Source of the DNA: Varibaculum timonense_A
Lineage (GTDB): Bacteria; Actinomycetota; Actinomycetes; Actinomycetales; Actinomycetaceae
Direction: 5' to 3'
Length of the DNA stretch: 64,000 nt
NCBI RefSeq assembly: GCF_027694345.1
Contig: NZ_JAQEVU010000005.1
Location: 124,001 to 188,000 of the forward strand
Shown: positions 1 through 8,090 of the stretch, one piece after another
How the letters are laid out: every line of letters begins with the position of its first letter
How positions within the stretch are numbered: position 1 is the first letter of the stretch
Position numbers and translations under genes: made by a program
The notes under the pieces: model-generated
What the model was told of the DNA's origin: nothing
The model's input: the letters and a program-made list of their open reading frames with translations, nothing else
Database searches by the model: none

Positions 1-487
1 ATAGCTGGCTGCGATCGGGGATTTCTGCAATTAAGGCAGCATCTGTGGAATTAACTATAGTGTCGGTCGCGGGTATAACGGTATCGCAGGCGCCGTGCTC
101 TTGAGCAGCGCGGATATTGGCGGTAATAATCGCCAGAGAAACAAAGGGGCGGACTGCGTCGTGGGTTACCACAACCGAGTCAGGGTTATCTCCGTGGTCT
201 TTCTGAATGTGATTAAGGATGTTAGCAATTGTTCCGTTACGGTTTGAGCCACCAGTAACCACAGTTACTTTCTCACTCAGTCCCTCGCGGCTAAGAATAT
301 CCCTCGTGTAGTCAGTCCAGTCTTTATGTACGCCAACGTATATTGAATCGAACTCGGGAATAAGTAAAAACTTTTCAATGGTGTGGAGGATAACCGGCTT
401 GTCGCCCAGTTCTAGGAACTGCTTCGGCATATTCGCCATTTTCATCCGCGAGCCGGTGCCGCCCGCCAAAATCGCCGCATGTATCAT
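1..487 (-). CDS. D-ribitol-5-phosphate cytidylyltransferase-like protein (IspD/TarI family), C-terminus cut by window edge
   Basis: The reverse strand from an ATG at 487 reads an IspD/TarI-type nucleotidyltransferase. It opens MIHAAILAGGTGSRM and continues with MPKQFLELGDKPV, the CTP-binding glycine-rich loop and following lysine of the family. VVVTHDAVRPFV, further on, is the typical acidic substrate segment. About 162 codons are present and the C-terminal third lies outside the window. TarI enzymes make CDP-ribitol for wall teichoic acid or capsule. IspD makes CDP-methylerythritol with the same fold, so the assignment rests partly on context: a glycosyltransferase follows on the same strand and other surface-polymer genes are close. 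Family is secure; substrate is inferred. Confidence 0.8.
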   Translation of the reverse strand, partial: MIHAAILAGGTGSRMKMANMPKQFLELGDKPVILHTIEKFLLIPEFDSIYVGVHKDWTDYTRDILSREGLSEKVTVVTGGSNRNGTIANILNHIQKDHGDNPDSVVVTHDAVRPFVSLAIITANIRAAQEHGACDTVIPATDTIVNSTDAALIAEIPDRSQL

Positions 488-633
488 AAACGCTGTGCTT
501 TCTGGTTGTTTAGAGGCTTACGTAATCCGAATTATAGCTGTTTGTGATTTTGGGAGCTGAACATTTGTCGAGTGGCGCTGGAGTTCATATTTATAGATAG
601 GGCAATTCAGTTAAAAATCATCCTGAGGAAGTT

Positions 634-1683
634 CTATTTCTTCCCTCTGAAGGCTCTATAGGCGCCTTCAACTATTCCTTTCCAAGTGCCGATGCCGTAG
701 GCGATATGGAGGGCGGGGAAAATCAAAGGCAGGGCGGCAGCTTTACTGGTGGGCGGATTCAGGGTTGGAAGCGATAGCGCACTTAAAGCCAGGTCGGCGG
801 TTCCATAGCTGGCCGCTAGCAGCCGCAACGGTAGCTTAACTCCTCGTAGTCGCAGCGCGATTCCCAGGGCAATTGCCAATACAAAAGCACCAGGTACCAG
901 ATGGTAGACCTCGACACATCCGGGTTGTACGAACAGGGTTCGCCCTATCCAGTAGCCGTTATGGTATTTCTGTCTAATCATTGCAGAAAGTGAAGGGCGA
1001 ATTACCTGTTCAGAATGGATTCTAGAATCAAAACGAATCTTGTATCCGGCCTTGCGAATGCGGTAGGAATAGTCGTTGTCCTCAGTGCGAGTGAGCTCCT
1101 CGTTAAAAGAACCCACTTTATCTATCACCGAGCGGCGGTATCCGGGGTGGAATACCGATTTTACGTACTGAGGTGCGTTAGCATCGGACTTTGATTCCCC
1201 TCGATATTTTGCAATTGAGGCTCCAAATAAAGATTCTTCGACCGTATGCAATACCCGTTGCCAGGCGGTGGCATTCTTGGGAGTGACAGTAGGTCGAGGT
1301 CCGCCGACCACGTCCTCTCCTTCATGCAGAACCGTTACCATTTGGCTCAAAAAATTATTTGGGATACGGGCGTGAGCATCTAGTCTGACTATTATCTCTC
1401 CGGTAGCAGAGTTAAGGAATAGATTAAATCCCTTAGGTAGGGTTTTACCGGGGTTAGGGAGCAGAGTAATGGATTCAAAGTCGGTTGCCTGCGCGGCAAA
1501 GTCCTTCATAATCCGGGGGGTAGCATCTTCAGAACTGCTATCTACCAGTACCACCTGGATAAGATGGTGTGGGTAGTCTTGAGCCTGGATACAGGAGAGC
1601 ATATCGGGAAGATATTCCTCTTCGTTTAATGCAATAATCCCCACAGATATTTTCGGTTTTTTTACAGACTCCAAGTGATTCAT
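634..1683 (-). CDS. Family 2 glycosyltransferase with C-terminal membrane segments (ExoA-like)
   Basis: This protein of about 349 residues begins with the GT-A pattern ISVGIIALNEEEYL, has VVLVDSSSEDAT near residue 50, and a metal-site-like VRLDAHARIP near residue 105. An acidic TEDNDYSYRIRKAGY motif resembles the ED(x)D acceptor motif of succinoglycan-type ExoA transferases. Two hydrophobic stretches near the C-terminus suggest membrane association. I chose the ATG at 1683 because AGGAAA lies about 8 bases upstream; the upstream in-frame TTG at 1707 has no such site. It probably adds a sugar to a lipid-linked surface polysaccharide intermediate. Donor and acceptor cannot be told. It is codirectional with the TarI-like gene and divergent from the gene at 1854. 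Confidence 0.85.
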   Translation of the reverse strand: MNHLESVKKPKISVGIIALNEEEYLPDMLSCIQAQDYPHHLIQVVLVDSSSEDATPRIMKDFAAQATDFESITLLPNPGKTLPKGFNLFLNSATGEIIVRLDAHARIPNNFLSQMVTVLHEGEDVVGGPRPTVTPKNATAWQRVLHTVEESLFGASIAKYRGESKSDANAPQYVKSVFHPGYRRSVIDKVGSFNEELTRTEDNDYSYRIRKAGYKIRFDSRIHSEQVIRPSLSAMIRQKYHNGYWIGRTLFVQPGCVEVYHLVPGAFVLAIALGIALRLRGVKLPLRLLAASYGTADLALSALSLPTLNPPTSKAAALPLIFPALHIAYGIGTWKGIVEGAYRAFRGKK

Positions 1684-1853
1684 ACTATTTCCTGGGTAGG
1701 ACGCCAATAGTTAGTGTGTCTATACTATCCTTGCTCACCGCATGGTTTGTCCAAAACACACTGCCCGGATAACAGAGTAAGAGAGTTGCGATTCGGTATC
1801 ATTAGGGAATTAGAAACCGAACAAAGGCTACCGATAGATAGAAAGTTGGTCTC

Positions 1854-3698
1854 ATGCAGGCACTTATTTTGGCGGCAGGAATGGGGTCTCGCCTTAAAGA
1901 TCTCACTGCAGATAACACCAAGTGCATGGTGAAAGTCAATGGGGTAACTATGATTGAGCGGATGCTCAATCAGCTTGAAAATAAAGCTTTTTCCAAAATC
2001 ATAATTGTGACCGGCTATGAGGGGCAGAAGCTAATCGATTTTATTGAAACTCTTGATATTTCTACTCCGATAGAGTTCATCAATAACCCGATTTATGACC
2101 AAACGAATAATATCTATTCACTTTGGCTAGCCAAGGACAAACTTCTTGAAGAAGATACGGTGCTACTAGAGTCAGACTTGATTTTTGAAGATAGCATCCT
2201 AGATGCCCTCCTTGACGATTCTCGTCCTACGTTGGCGCTGGTAGATAAATATGAGTCCTGGATGGATGGCACAGTCGTCAAACTAGATGAGGACGATAGT
2301 ATTTCTGCTTTCGTCCCCGGCAAGAAATTTGTTTACCGCGATATTGATTCCTACTACAAGACTGTCAATATCTATAAGTTTTCCAAAGAGTTTTCTACCA
2401 CGCATTATGTTCCGTTCCTAGATGCCTATACCCAGGCTCTAGGACGTAATGAATACTATGAGCAAGTCTTGCGGGTTATTACTTTACTAGATGATCCCGC
2501 GATAAAAGCTAAACGTCTAGATGGGCAGAAATGGTACGAAATCGATGACGTGCAAGATCTTGATATTGCGTCCTCGATATTCCATCCTGACACTGCTCAA
2601 CGCAAGAAATTATTTGAATCCCGCTATGGCGGATATTGGCGTTACCCCAAGATGCTCGACTATTGCTATCTGGTAAATCCCTATTTCCCTCCCCAACGCA
2701 TGAAGGACGAGATGCGAGCAAACTTTGATTCCCTGCTTGCTGACTATCCGTCCGGTATGGGAGTGAACTCTTTGCTTGCCGCCAAGAACTTTGCTTTACG
2801 CCCCGAACAAGTAGTGGTTGGGAATGGGGCAGCAGAGCTAATCAAATCTCTAATGGCGCAGCTGCCAATGCCTTACGGAGTGGTTAGACCCACCTTTGAA
2901 GAGTATCCCAATCGGTGCTCGCAAAAGCCGGTTGTATTCCAGGCAGATAACCCAGATTTTTCCTACACCGCAGATGACTTAATAGAGTTTTTCGGGAACA
3001 ACGAACAGGGGAAAACAGACAGCGGGGAGCGGGTGAAAGCCCTGATTGTGATTAACCCTGACAATCCTTCGGGTAACTTCATCCCCCAGGCAGATGCGCT
3101 CCGCCTGGCAGATTGGGCGGAAGAAGAGGGGGTAACCCTAGTTCTCGACGAAAGTTTCATTGACTTTGCTGAAGGCCAAGACAATTCACTACTAAGCCAG
3201 GAAATTCTGGATTCCCATCCGCACTTATTCATCATGAAATCTATTTCCAAGAGTTACGGGGTTGCCGGCTTGCGTCTGGGAATTTTAGCAAGTTCGGATA
3301 CGGCCGCTATCGCAAGTTTCAAGAAAGATGTTTCTATCTGGAACATTAACTCTTTTGCCGAGTTCTATCTGCAAATAGAAGAAAAATACCAGAAAGACTA
3401 TGCAGCTGCCTTAGAGAAAATAAAAACGGTGAGGGCGAAGTTCGTAGAAGATCTGAACCAGCTGAGCTATCTGCGGGTAATCCCTTCACAAGCCAACTTT
3501 GTAACCGCGGAAGTGCTGGCTCCCCACAGCTCAAAGGAACTTACTATCTCCTGTCTTGAAAATGACTTAATCATAAAAGATTTATCTGAAAAAGAAGGTT
3601 TTGATGGCAAGCAGTACATTCGCTTAGCGGTTCGTTCCACCCAGGATAACGCCCGCTTACTGGAAGTATTACGTGCCATCCAAGATGCAAAACACTGA
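1854..3698 (+). CDS. Bifunctional nucleotidyltransferase (LicC/PntC-like) fused to a fold-type I PLP aminotransferase
   Basis: This 614-residue protein has two enzyme domains. Residues 1 to about 240 form a sugar/choline-phosphate-type nucleotidyltransferase: LILAAGMGSRLKDLT is the nucleotide loop, NTKCMVKV carries the conserved lysine, and LLESDLIFE holds the metal aspartate. Residues from about 260 to the end form an aminotransferase related to histidinol-phosphate aminotransferase, with INPDNPSGN, LDESFIDFAEG and the PLP lysine in SISKSYGVAGLRLG (Lys466). All key residues look intact. Cytidylyltransferase-aminotransferase fusions are known in aminoethylphosphonate activation (PntC type), but those aminotransferases belong to a different class and no phosphonate-forming genes are visible here. 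I infer that it makes a CDP- or other NDP-activated amino compound for a surface polymer. The start ATG has a weak purine-rich site. Confidence 0.8.
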   Translation: MQALILAAGMGSRLKDLTADNTKCMVKVNGVTMIERMLNQLENKAFSKIIIVTGYEGQKLIDFIETLDISTPIEFINNPIYDQTNNIYSLWLAKDKLLEEDTVLLESDLIFEDSILDALLDDSRPTLALVDKYESWMDGTVVKLDEDDSISAFVPGKKFVYRDIDSYYKTVNIYKFSKEFSTTHYVPFLDAYTQALGRNEYYEQVLRVITLLDDPAIKAKRLDGQKWYEIDDVQDLDIASSIFHPDTAQRKKLFESRYGGYWRYPKMLDYCYLVNPYFPPQRMKDEMRANFDSLLADYPSGMGVNSLLAAKNFALRPEQVVVGNGAAELIKSLMAQLPMPYGVVRPTFEEYPNRCSQKPVVFQADNPDFSYTADDLIEFFGNNEQGKTDSGERVKALIVINPDNPSGNFIPQADALRLADWAEEEGVTLVLDESFIDFAEGQDNSLLSQEILDSHPHLFIMKSISKSYGVAGLRLGILASSDTAAIASFKKDVSIWNINSFAEFYLQIEEKYQKDYAAALEKIKTVRAKFVEDLNQLSYLRVIPSQANFVTAEVLAPHSSKELTISCLENDLIIKDLSEKEGFDGKQYIRLAVRSTQDNARLLEVLRAIQDAKH

Positions 3699-3734
3699 AA
3701 TTAATTCAAGAATCTGCAGCTAAGAACGGGATAT

Positions 3735-4673
3735 ATGAAGCTCATCGGGCATAAAGAGATTGAAAAACTTAACCTGGATCCTGCTGTTATGTGGGATTGG
3801 GTTGATGATGCTTTAAGGCATAAGACTGAGATGCTTATGCCGGCAAAGATAAGCATTAATCCTGGTAAAGATTGTTTCTGGAACACTATGCCAATAGTGA
3901 TGCCCAGTGTGGGGATTGCCGGGGTTAAGCTGGTAAATCGCTATCCCGATAGAAGCCCGGCGTTAGATGCCAAGATATTGCTTTATTCTACCGAAACTGG
4001 AAAACCTCTGGCTCTCATTGACGGCAATTACATAACTACTATGCGTACCGGAGCGGTGGCGGTTCATAGCGCTGACATACTAGCGGTTCCGGAGTATCAG
4101 TCAATCGCTATGGTTGGCTTAGGTAATACTGCTCGGGCTGCAATGCTAGTGCTTGCTCACAGGCATCCTGACCGAGAATTCGACGTCAGACTTGTTAAAT
4201 ATAAGAATCAGCATCATCTTTTCTCTGAGCGATTTAGCAGTTATCCAAATCTCCATTTTTCCTATTACGACTCGCTGGAGGAAGCGGCGGTTGGAGCGAA
4301 AGTAGTGTTTTCGGCGGTGACTGTTTTCCATGAAGATGTAGTATCCCCGGAGGTTTTCGAGCCTGGAACTACTCTAATTCCCATTCACACTCGGGGTTTT
4401 ATGCAGGCGGATTTAGTTTTTGACCGGATATATGGTGATGAAACCAGCCAGATAGAACATTTCAAGTATTTTAATCAATTTCCCAATTTTGCTGAGGTAG
4501 CAGAGGTTTTAACCAAGAAAAAACCGGGAAGAACCAGCATGGAAGAGAGAATTCTGGTTTATAACATTGGAATTGTGGCTCATGACTTCTATTTCGCCAA
4601 TAAGATTCTGCAACTCATTCCGGATTCGGCTCAGATAAATGTTAGCGAGCCAGCAGGAAAATTTTGGTTGTGA
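3735..4673 (+). CDS. Ornithine cyclodeaminase / mu-crystallin family NAD(P)-dependent enzyme
   Basis: This 312-residue protein fits the ornithine cyclodeaminase/mu-crystallin family. IAMVGLGNTARAAMLVL in the middle is the Rossmann dinucleotide motif, and NYITTMRTGAVAVHSADIL matches the family's RTGA segment. Relatives cyclise ornithine, dehydrogenate alanine, or release 2,3-diaminopropionate from a conjugate (SbnB type), so the substrate is open. It lies 36 bases after the nucleotidyltransferase-aminotransferase fusion on the same strand, suggesting co-transcription and a joint role in preparing an unusual amino-acid-derived building block. That link is inference from position. The start is the ATG at 3735, with only a weak GGGAT-type upstream site. 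Confidence 0.75.
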   Translation: MKLIGHKEIEKLNLDPAVMWDWVDDALRHKTEMLMPAKISINPGKDCFWNTMPIVMPSVGIAGVKLVNRYPDRSPALDAKILLYSTETGKPLALIDGNYITTMRTGAVAVHSADILAVPEYQSIAMVGLGNTARAAMLVLAHRHPDREFDVRLVKYKNQHHLFSERFSSYPNLHFSYYDSLEEAAVGAKVVFSAVTVFHEDVVSPEVFEPGTTLIPIHTRGFMQADLVFDRIYGDETSQIEHFKYFNQFPNFAEVAEVLTKKKPGRTSMEERILVYNIGIVAHDFYFANKILQLIPDSAQINVSEPAGKFWL

Positions 4674-4803
4674 GGCTGTGGTAAATGGTGATTAGCGAGC
4701 ACTGCCGGATTGCCAACTAACTCGTCCTTTTTGATTGTTCAAGGAGACTGATAGCTCATTTCCCCAGGTGTGCTGCTGGTTACGATAGTTGCTCTTTATT
4801 CGC

Positions 4804-4814
4804 GGGGGGGGGGG
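4804..4814 (+). repeat. Homopolymeric G tract (11 G) upstream of the secreted protein gene
   Basis: Eleven consecutive G residues end 34 bases before the ATG at 4849. A possible -35 TTGCTC (4789-4794) lies before the tract and a possible -10 TAGCAT (4815-4820) directly after it, with a 20-base spacer. Losing two or three G residues would bring the spacer to 17 or 18. This is the layout of phase-variable promoters in other bacteria. The tract is seen; the promoter elements are my reading. Confidence 0.7.
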
Positions 4815-4848
4815 TAGCATATTTTGCGAGAATAAAAGGGGGAAATAG

Positions 4849-6615
4849 ATGTTTTCAAAAGCAAAATATTTTTGCGTGAAATTTGTGACGGTTTTACTCT
4901 CTTCAATTCTGCTGATGCTTTCCGTCAATGGGGCAGCTTACGGCGAAGAACTGGAAAACACCGGAACAATAACTAACGAAGAATCAGACAGCAAAGCGGC
5001 TGATACGGTCGACTCCTATTCCCCTGAAAAGGATAAATCCACACGAGAAAGCTCTGCCGAAACATCGAATCCCGCTTCCTCTCCGACTAATGCAGACTCG
5101 GACACTTCGGTCAGCAGGCAAGAAGCTGCGAATCAACTTCCAGTGTTGTCTCGTCCACAAATTCTGGTATCCCATGTACTTTGGCGCGGTGAGTGGAGTA
5201 ATGAAGTTAGAACCATGCAGTTGGGGTTGGCACATTACTATCCTGAATGTGTCGATTTCGCTCCCGATGGCGGGTTTGGTGGCAAAACTGAGGCCGCAGT
5301 CAAATGTGTACAACGCAAATTCGGGGTATATGCTGATGGAGGATTTGGGTACTATACGACCGCAAAGTTGCGCCAGGCGGGGATAACAGCTGCGATTGTT
5401 GGAAAAATCAACACTAAGTTTAACTTGGTTCCGGGACAGACTAACAGCGATTACGTGCGCAATTTACAAACTTGGATGATGATTAAGTATCCAAATGAAT
5501 GCGGTATTACCTGGCCGGATAAGACTTTTGGGGCTGGCACGGCTAAATGTGTACGTAATATCCGAGAAAAGTTGGGTTTGCCAGAAAGTGAAATCGCAGA
5601 CCGGGCTTTCGCGGACGCCATTCGTGAGGATTCATCTACAGACATTGTTATCAAAGATGCCCCAGAGCCAAGTCCCAACCACTGGACCAGTGCCACCATG
5701 TGGTCTGGTTCTCGCGTAGCCAGTGTGCTCGTCTTGCAGCAAGGATTAAATAAATACTTTCCACAATATGCCGGATTCTGGGCTGACGGAGTATATGGAG
5801 GGAAAACCACGGCAGCTGTGAAATCTTTCCAGAGGGCACATGGGATTACCCCAGACGGTGGTGTAGGGATGAAAACTGCTAAAGCCCTACGAGCAAAGGG
5901 GATTCCGGTCTGGGTTATCCCGTCTACCGACTTCATCAGTGTTATGGGTAATGGATCTTGGAATCACAAAGTTGAAGTAGTGCAAACGGCTCTTACCCAT
6001 CTGTATCCCTCATACTGTAGCTTCACACCAGACGGAGGATACGGAAAACTTACAGAGCAGTGCGTTAAAAACTTCCAGAGAGCCAATGGTATTTACCCAG
6101 ATGGCAAAGTCGGGATGCGCAGTATCAAAGCGCTCCGGTCTAAGGGAATGTATTTTAACTACCTTGGCTCCGGGGATGCTCAACTAGACGCCACCCTAGA
6201 ATCCATAGTTGCGCGGTATGGTTCCTTATCCAGTGCCTATGCGTATGTGGTGAATAACTATCATTATATTGGTGCTCATGGGAAGTCCCATCCTAGCGGC
6301 AGTAACTGGGATATCCGATACGCCAAGGAATTTTTTGCCAACGGCGGGGGTAACTGTTACAGCTTTGCTGCTGGTTACAAATGGATAGCTAAGGCGCTAG
6401 GGTATTCGCAGGCAACTATCCGCCTGGGATATGTTGCCAACGCACGCGCCCCCCATGGTTGGAATGAAATCAAAATCGGTGGAACCACCTATATTTTCGA
6501 TACCGACGAAGATATGGCTTACAAGCGTTCTAAAGGAGGCTGGGCGTTTTACTACAAGACCTACTGGAACGCTCCTATCTACTATTGGGATGCCAATAAG
6601 AGAGCTCTTAACTAG
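4849..6615 (+). CDS. Secreted protein with four peptidoglycan-binding-like repeats and a C-terminal transglutaminase-like domain
   Basis: This 588-residue protein starts with a signal peptide (hydrophobic VTVLLSSILLMLSVNGAAYG) and an acidic, Ser/Thr-rich linker to about residue 100. Four repeats of about 70 residues follow, each with the PG_binding_1 pattern of a helix, a DG-x-(F/Y)-G-x-x-T loop and an FQR-like helix (for example DGGFGGKTEAAVKCVQRKFG). The last 130 residues look transglutaminase-like: Cys503 in GGGNCYSFA, His536 in PHGWNEI and Asp551 in IFDTDED form a plausible triad. It is probably exported and bound to peptidoglycan. Whether it cross-links, hydrolyses or binds is unknown. 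AGGGGGA precedes the ATG. Its stop overlaps the next gene's GTG by one base, tying it to the O-acetylation pair. Confidence 0.8.
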   Translation: MFSKAKYFCVKFVTVLLSSILLMLSVNGAAYGEELENTGTITNEESDSKAADTVDSYSPEKDKSTRESSAETSNPASSPTNADSDTSVSRQEAANQLPVLSRPQILVSHVLWRGEWSNEVRTMQLGLAHYYPECVDFAPDGGFGGKTEAAVKCVQRKFGVYADGGFGYYTTAKLRQAGITAAIVGKINTKFNLVPGQTNSDYVRNLQTWMMIKYPNECGITWPDKTFGAGTAKCVRNIREKLGLPESEIADRAFADAIREDSSTDIVIKDAPEPSPNHWTSATMWSGSRVASVLVLQQGLNKYFPQYAGFWADGVYGGKTTAAVKSFQRAHGITPDGGVGMKTAKALRAKGIPVWVIPSTDFISVMGNGSWNHKVEVVQTALTHLYPSYCSFTPDGGYGKLTEQCVKNFQRANGIYPDGKVGMRSIKALRSKGMYFNYLGSGDAQLDATLESIVARYGSLSSAYAYVVNNYHYIGAHGKSHPSGSNWDIRYAKEFFANGGGNCYSFAAGYKWIAKALGYSQATIRLGYVANARAPHGWNEIKIGGTTYIFDTDEDMAYKRSKGGWAFYYKTYWNAPIYYWDANKRALN

Positions 6616-8072
6616 TGGTTTTTAGTACGGTTCTTTTCATTTCTTTCTTCTTACCGTCTGTTTTTATCCTCACCGCGATAATCCCCTCGGTAAGGGCAAA
6701 GAACGCAGTACTGATACTTGCGAGTTTGCTGTTTTATTCCTACGGCGAACCGATTTATGTACTGTTAATGCTGGTGTCTTGCCTAGCGAACTGGGCTTTA
6801 GCCTTAGCCTTGGATACCGGTAAAGAAGGCAGCCTACCAACCAGACGCAATATCGTTTTAACGCTGGCGCTCGTCCTTAACCTAGGGATGTTAGGGTTCT
6901 TCAAATATACAGGGATGTTAGTACAAACCGCAGATTCCGTGCTGGGTCTCAACCTAAAAATCGGGGAAATATCTCTACCGATTGGGATATCTTTCTATAC
7001 TTTTCAGGCACTCTCTTACGTAATAGATGTCTATCGTAAGAGAATTTCCGCTGCTCGTGATCCTTTCGTGGTCATGCTTTATATTTCTTTCTTCCCGCAA
7101 CTTATAGCGGGACCAATCGTGCGCTACCGCCATATCGAAAAACAGATAGCACATCGCGAAATCACCCTTAACGGGGTAGCTTGCGGTTTACGTAGATTCA
7201 TAGTTGGACTAAGCAAAAAAGTGATTATCGCTGACACTTTGGCAGTAGTGGTAGACGGGATTTATGGAAGCCAAAGTGGACAAGTAGATGTTTATGCTGC
7301 CTGGCTAGCAGCTATCTGTTACGCCCTCCAGATTTACTTCGATTTTTCCGGCTATTCGGATATGGCAATTGGGATGGCCGCAATGTTCGGCTTCCAATTC
7401 CAAGAAAACTTCACCTACCCCTATATTTCGCGCTCGATGCAAGAATTTTGGCGGCGTTGGCACATCTCGCTATCCACTTGGTTTTTGGAGTATCTCTATA
7501 TTCCTCTAGGAGGAAACCGTAAAGGCACAACCCGGACGGTTATAAACAAATTCACGGTTTTTCTGCTTTGCGGTCTTTGGCACGGCGCTGCTTGGACTTT
7601 TGTAGTGTGGGGACTAATCCACGGGATATTTTTGATGCTCGAGGAAATCCTGCCCGTCAAGAAACTTCCAACTTGGATTGGACATTTCTACACGATGTTC
7701 ATCGTGGTGACATCGTTTGTAATCTTCAGAGCTGATAGCTTTTCCCAAGCTTTGCATCTCTATGCCGCCATGGTTGGGTTAAAAACTGATTCCACGGTGA
7801 GAGCCGGTTCTTTAGCACTGTCATACCTAGATCCGTGGACTGTAACCATTTTCTGCATCGCTTTAATCGCAATGCTCCCAGTTACTCAAATCTTGGCTCC
7901 AAAAGCGCCCTTTTGGGAAAAACTAGGGGTTACTAATCCCTCCTCGACCTATAGCCCGGCAGTAGTAGATACCAGGATATGGAGCTTCGCCCTAACGCTG
8001 CTACTGCTAGTAGCTAATCTGCTAATCCTGGCTGCCGGTGGCTATCATCCCTTCATTTATTTCAGGTTTTAG
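6615..8072 (+). CDS. MBOAT-family O-acyltransferase (AlgI-like)
   Basis: This 485-residue polytopic membrane protein matches the AlgI/DltB branch of membrane-bound O-acyltransferases. Typical segments are LPIGISFYTFQALSYVIDVYR, FFPQLIAGPIVRY, YFDFSGYSDMAIGMA and FWRRWHISLSTWFLEYLYIPLGGNR. The catalytic-type histidine is in LLCGLWHGAAWTF (His323), with a second in GLIHG (His336). AlgI proteins move acetyl groups across the membrane to modify exopolysaccharides. It starts with GTG one base inside the preceding stop codon, so it is probably translationally coupled. It is followed by an AlgJ/AlgX-like partner, the usual pairing. The modified polymer is presumably the surface glycan built by nearby genes (inference). 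Confidence 0.9.
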   Translation: MVFSTVLFISFFLPSVFILTAIIPSVRAKNAVLILASLLFYSYGEPIYVLLMLVSCLANWALALALDTGKEGSLPTRRNIVLTLALVLNLGMLGFFKYTGMLVQTADSVLGLNLKIGEISLPIGISFYTFQALSYVIDVYRKRISAARDPFVVMLYISFFPQLIAGPIVRYRHIEKQIAHREITLNGVACGLRRFIVGLSKKVIIADTLAVVVDGIYGSQSGQVDVYAAWLAAICYALQIYFDFSGYSDMAIGMAAMFGFQFQENFTYPYISRSMQEFWRRWHISLSTWFLEYLYIPLGGNRKGTTRTVINKFTVFLLCGLWHGAAWTFVVWGLIHGIFLMLEEILPVKKLPTWIGHFYTMFIVVTSFVIFRADSFSQALHLYAAMVGLKTDSTVRAGSLALSYLDPWTVTIFCIALIAMLPVTQILAPKAPFWEKLGVTNPSSTYSPAVVDTRIWSFALTLLLLVANLLILAAGGYHPFIYFRF

Positions 8073-8090
8073 GAGGTGCTGGCAGTAGAA

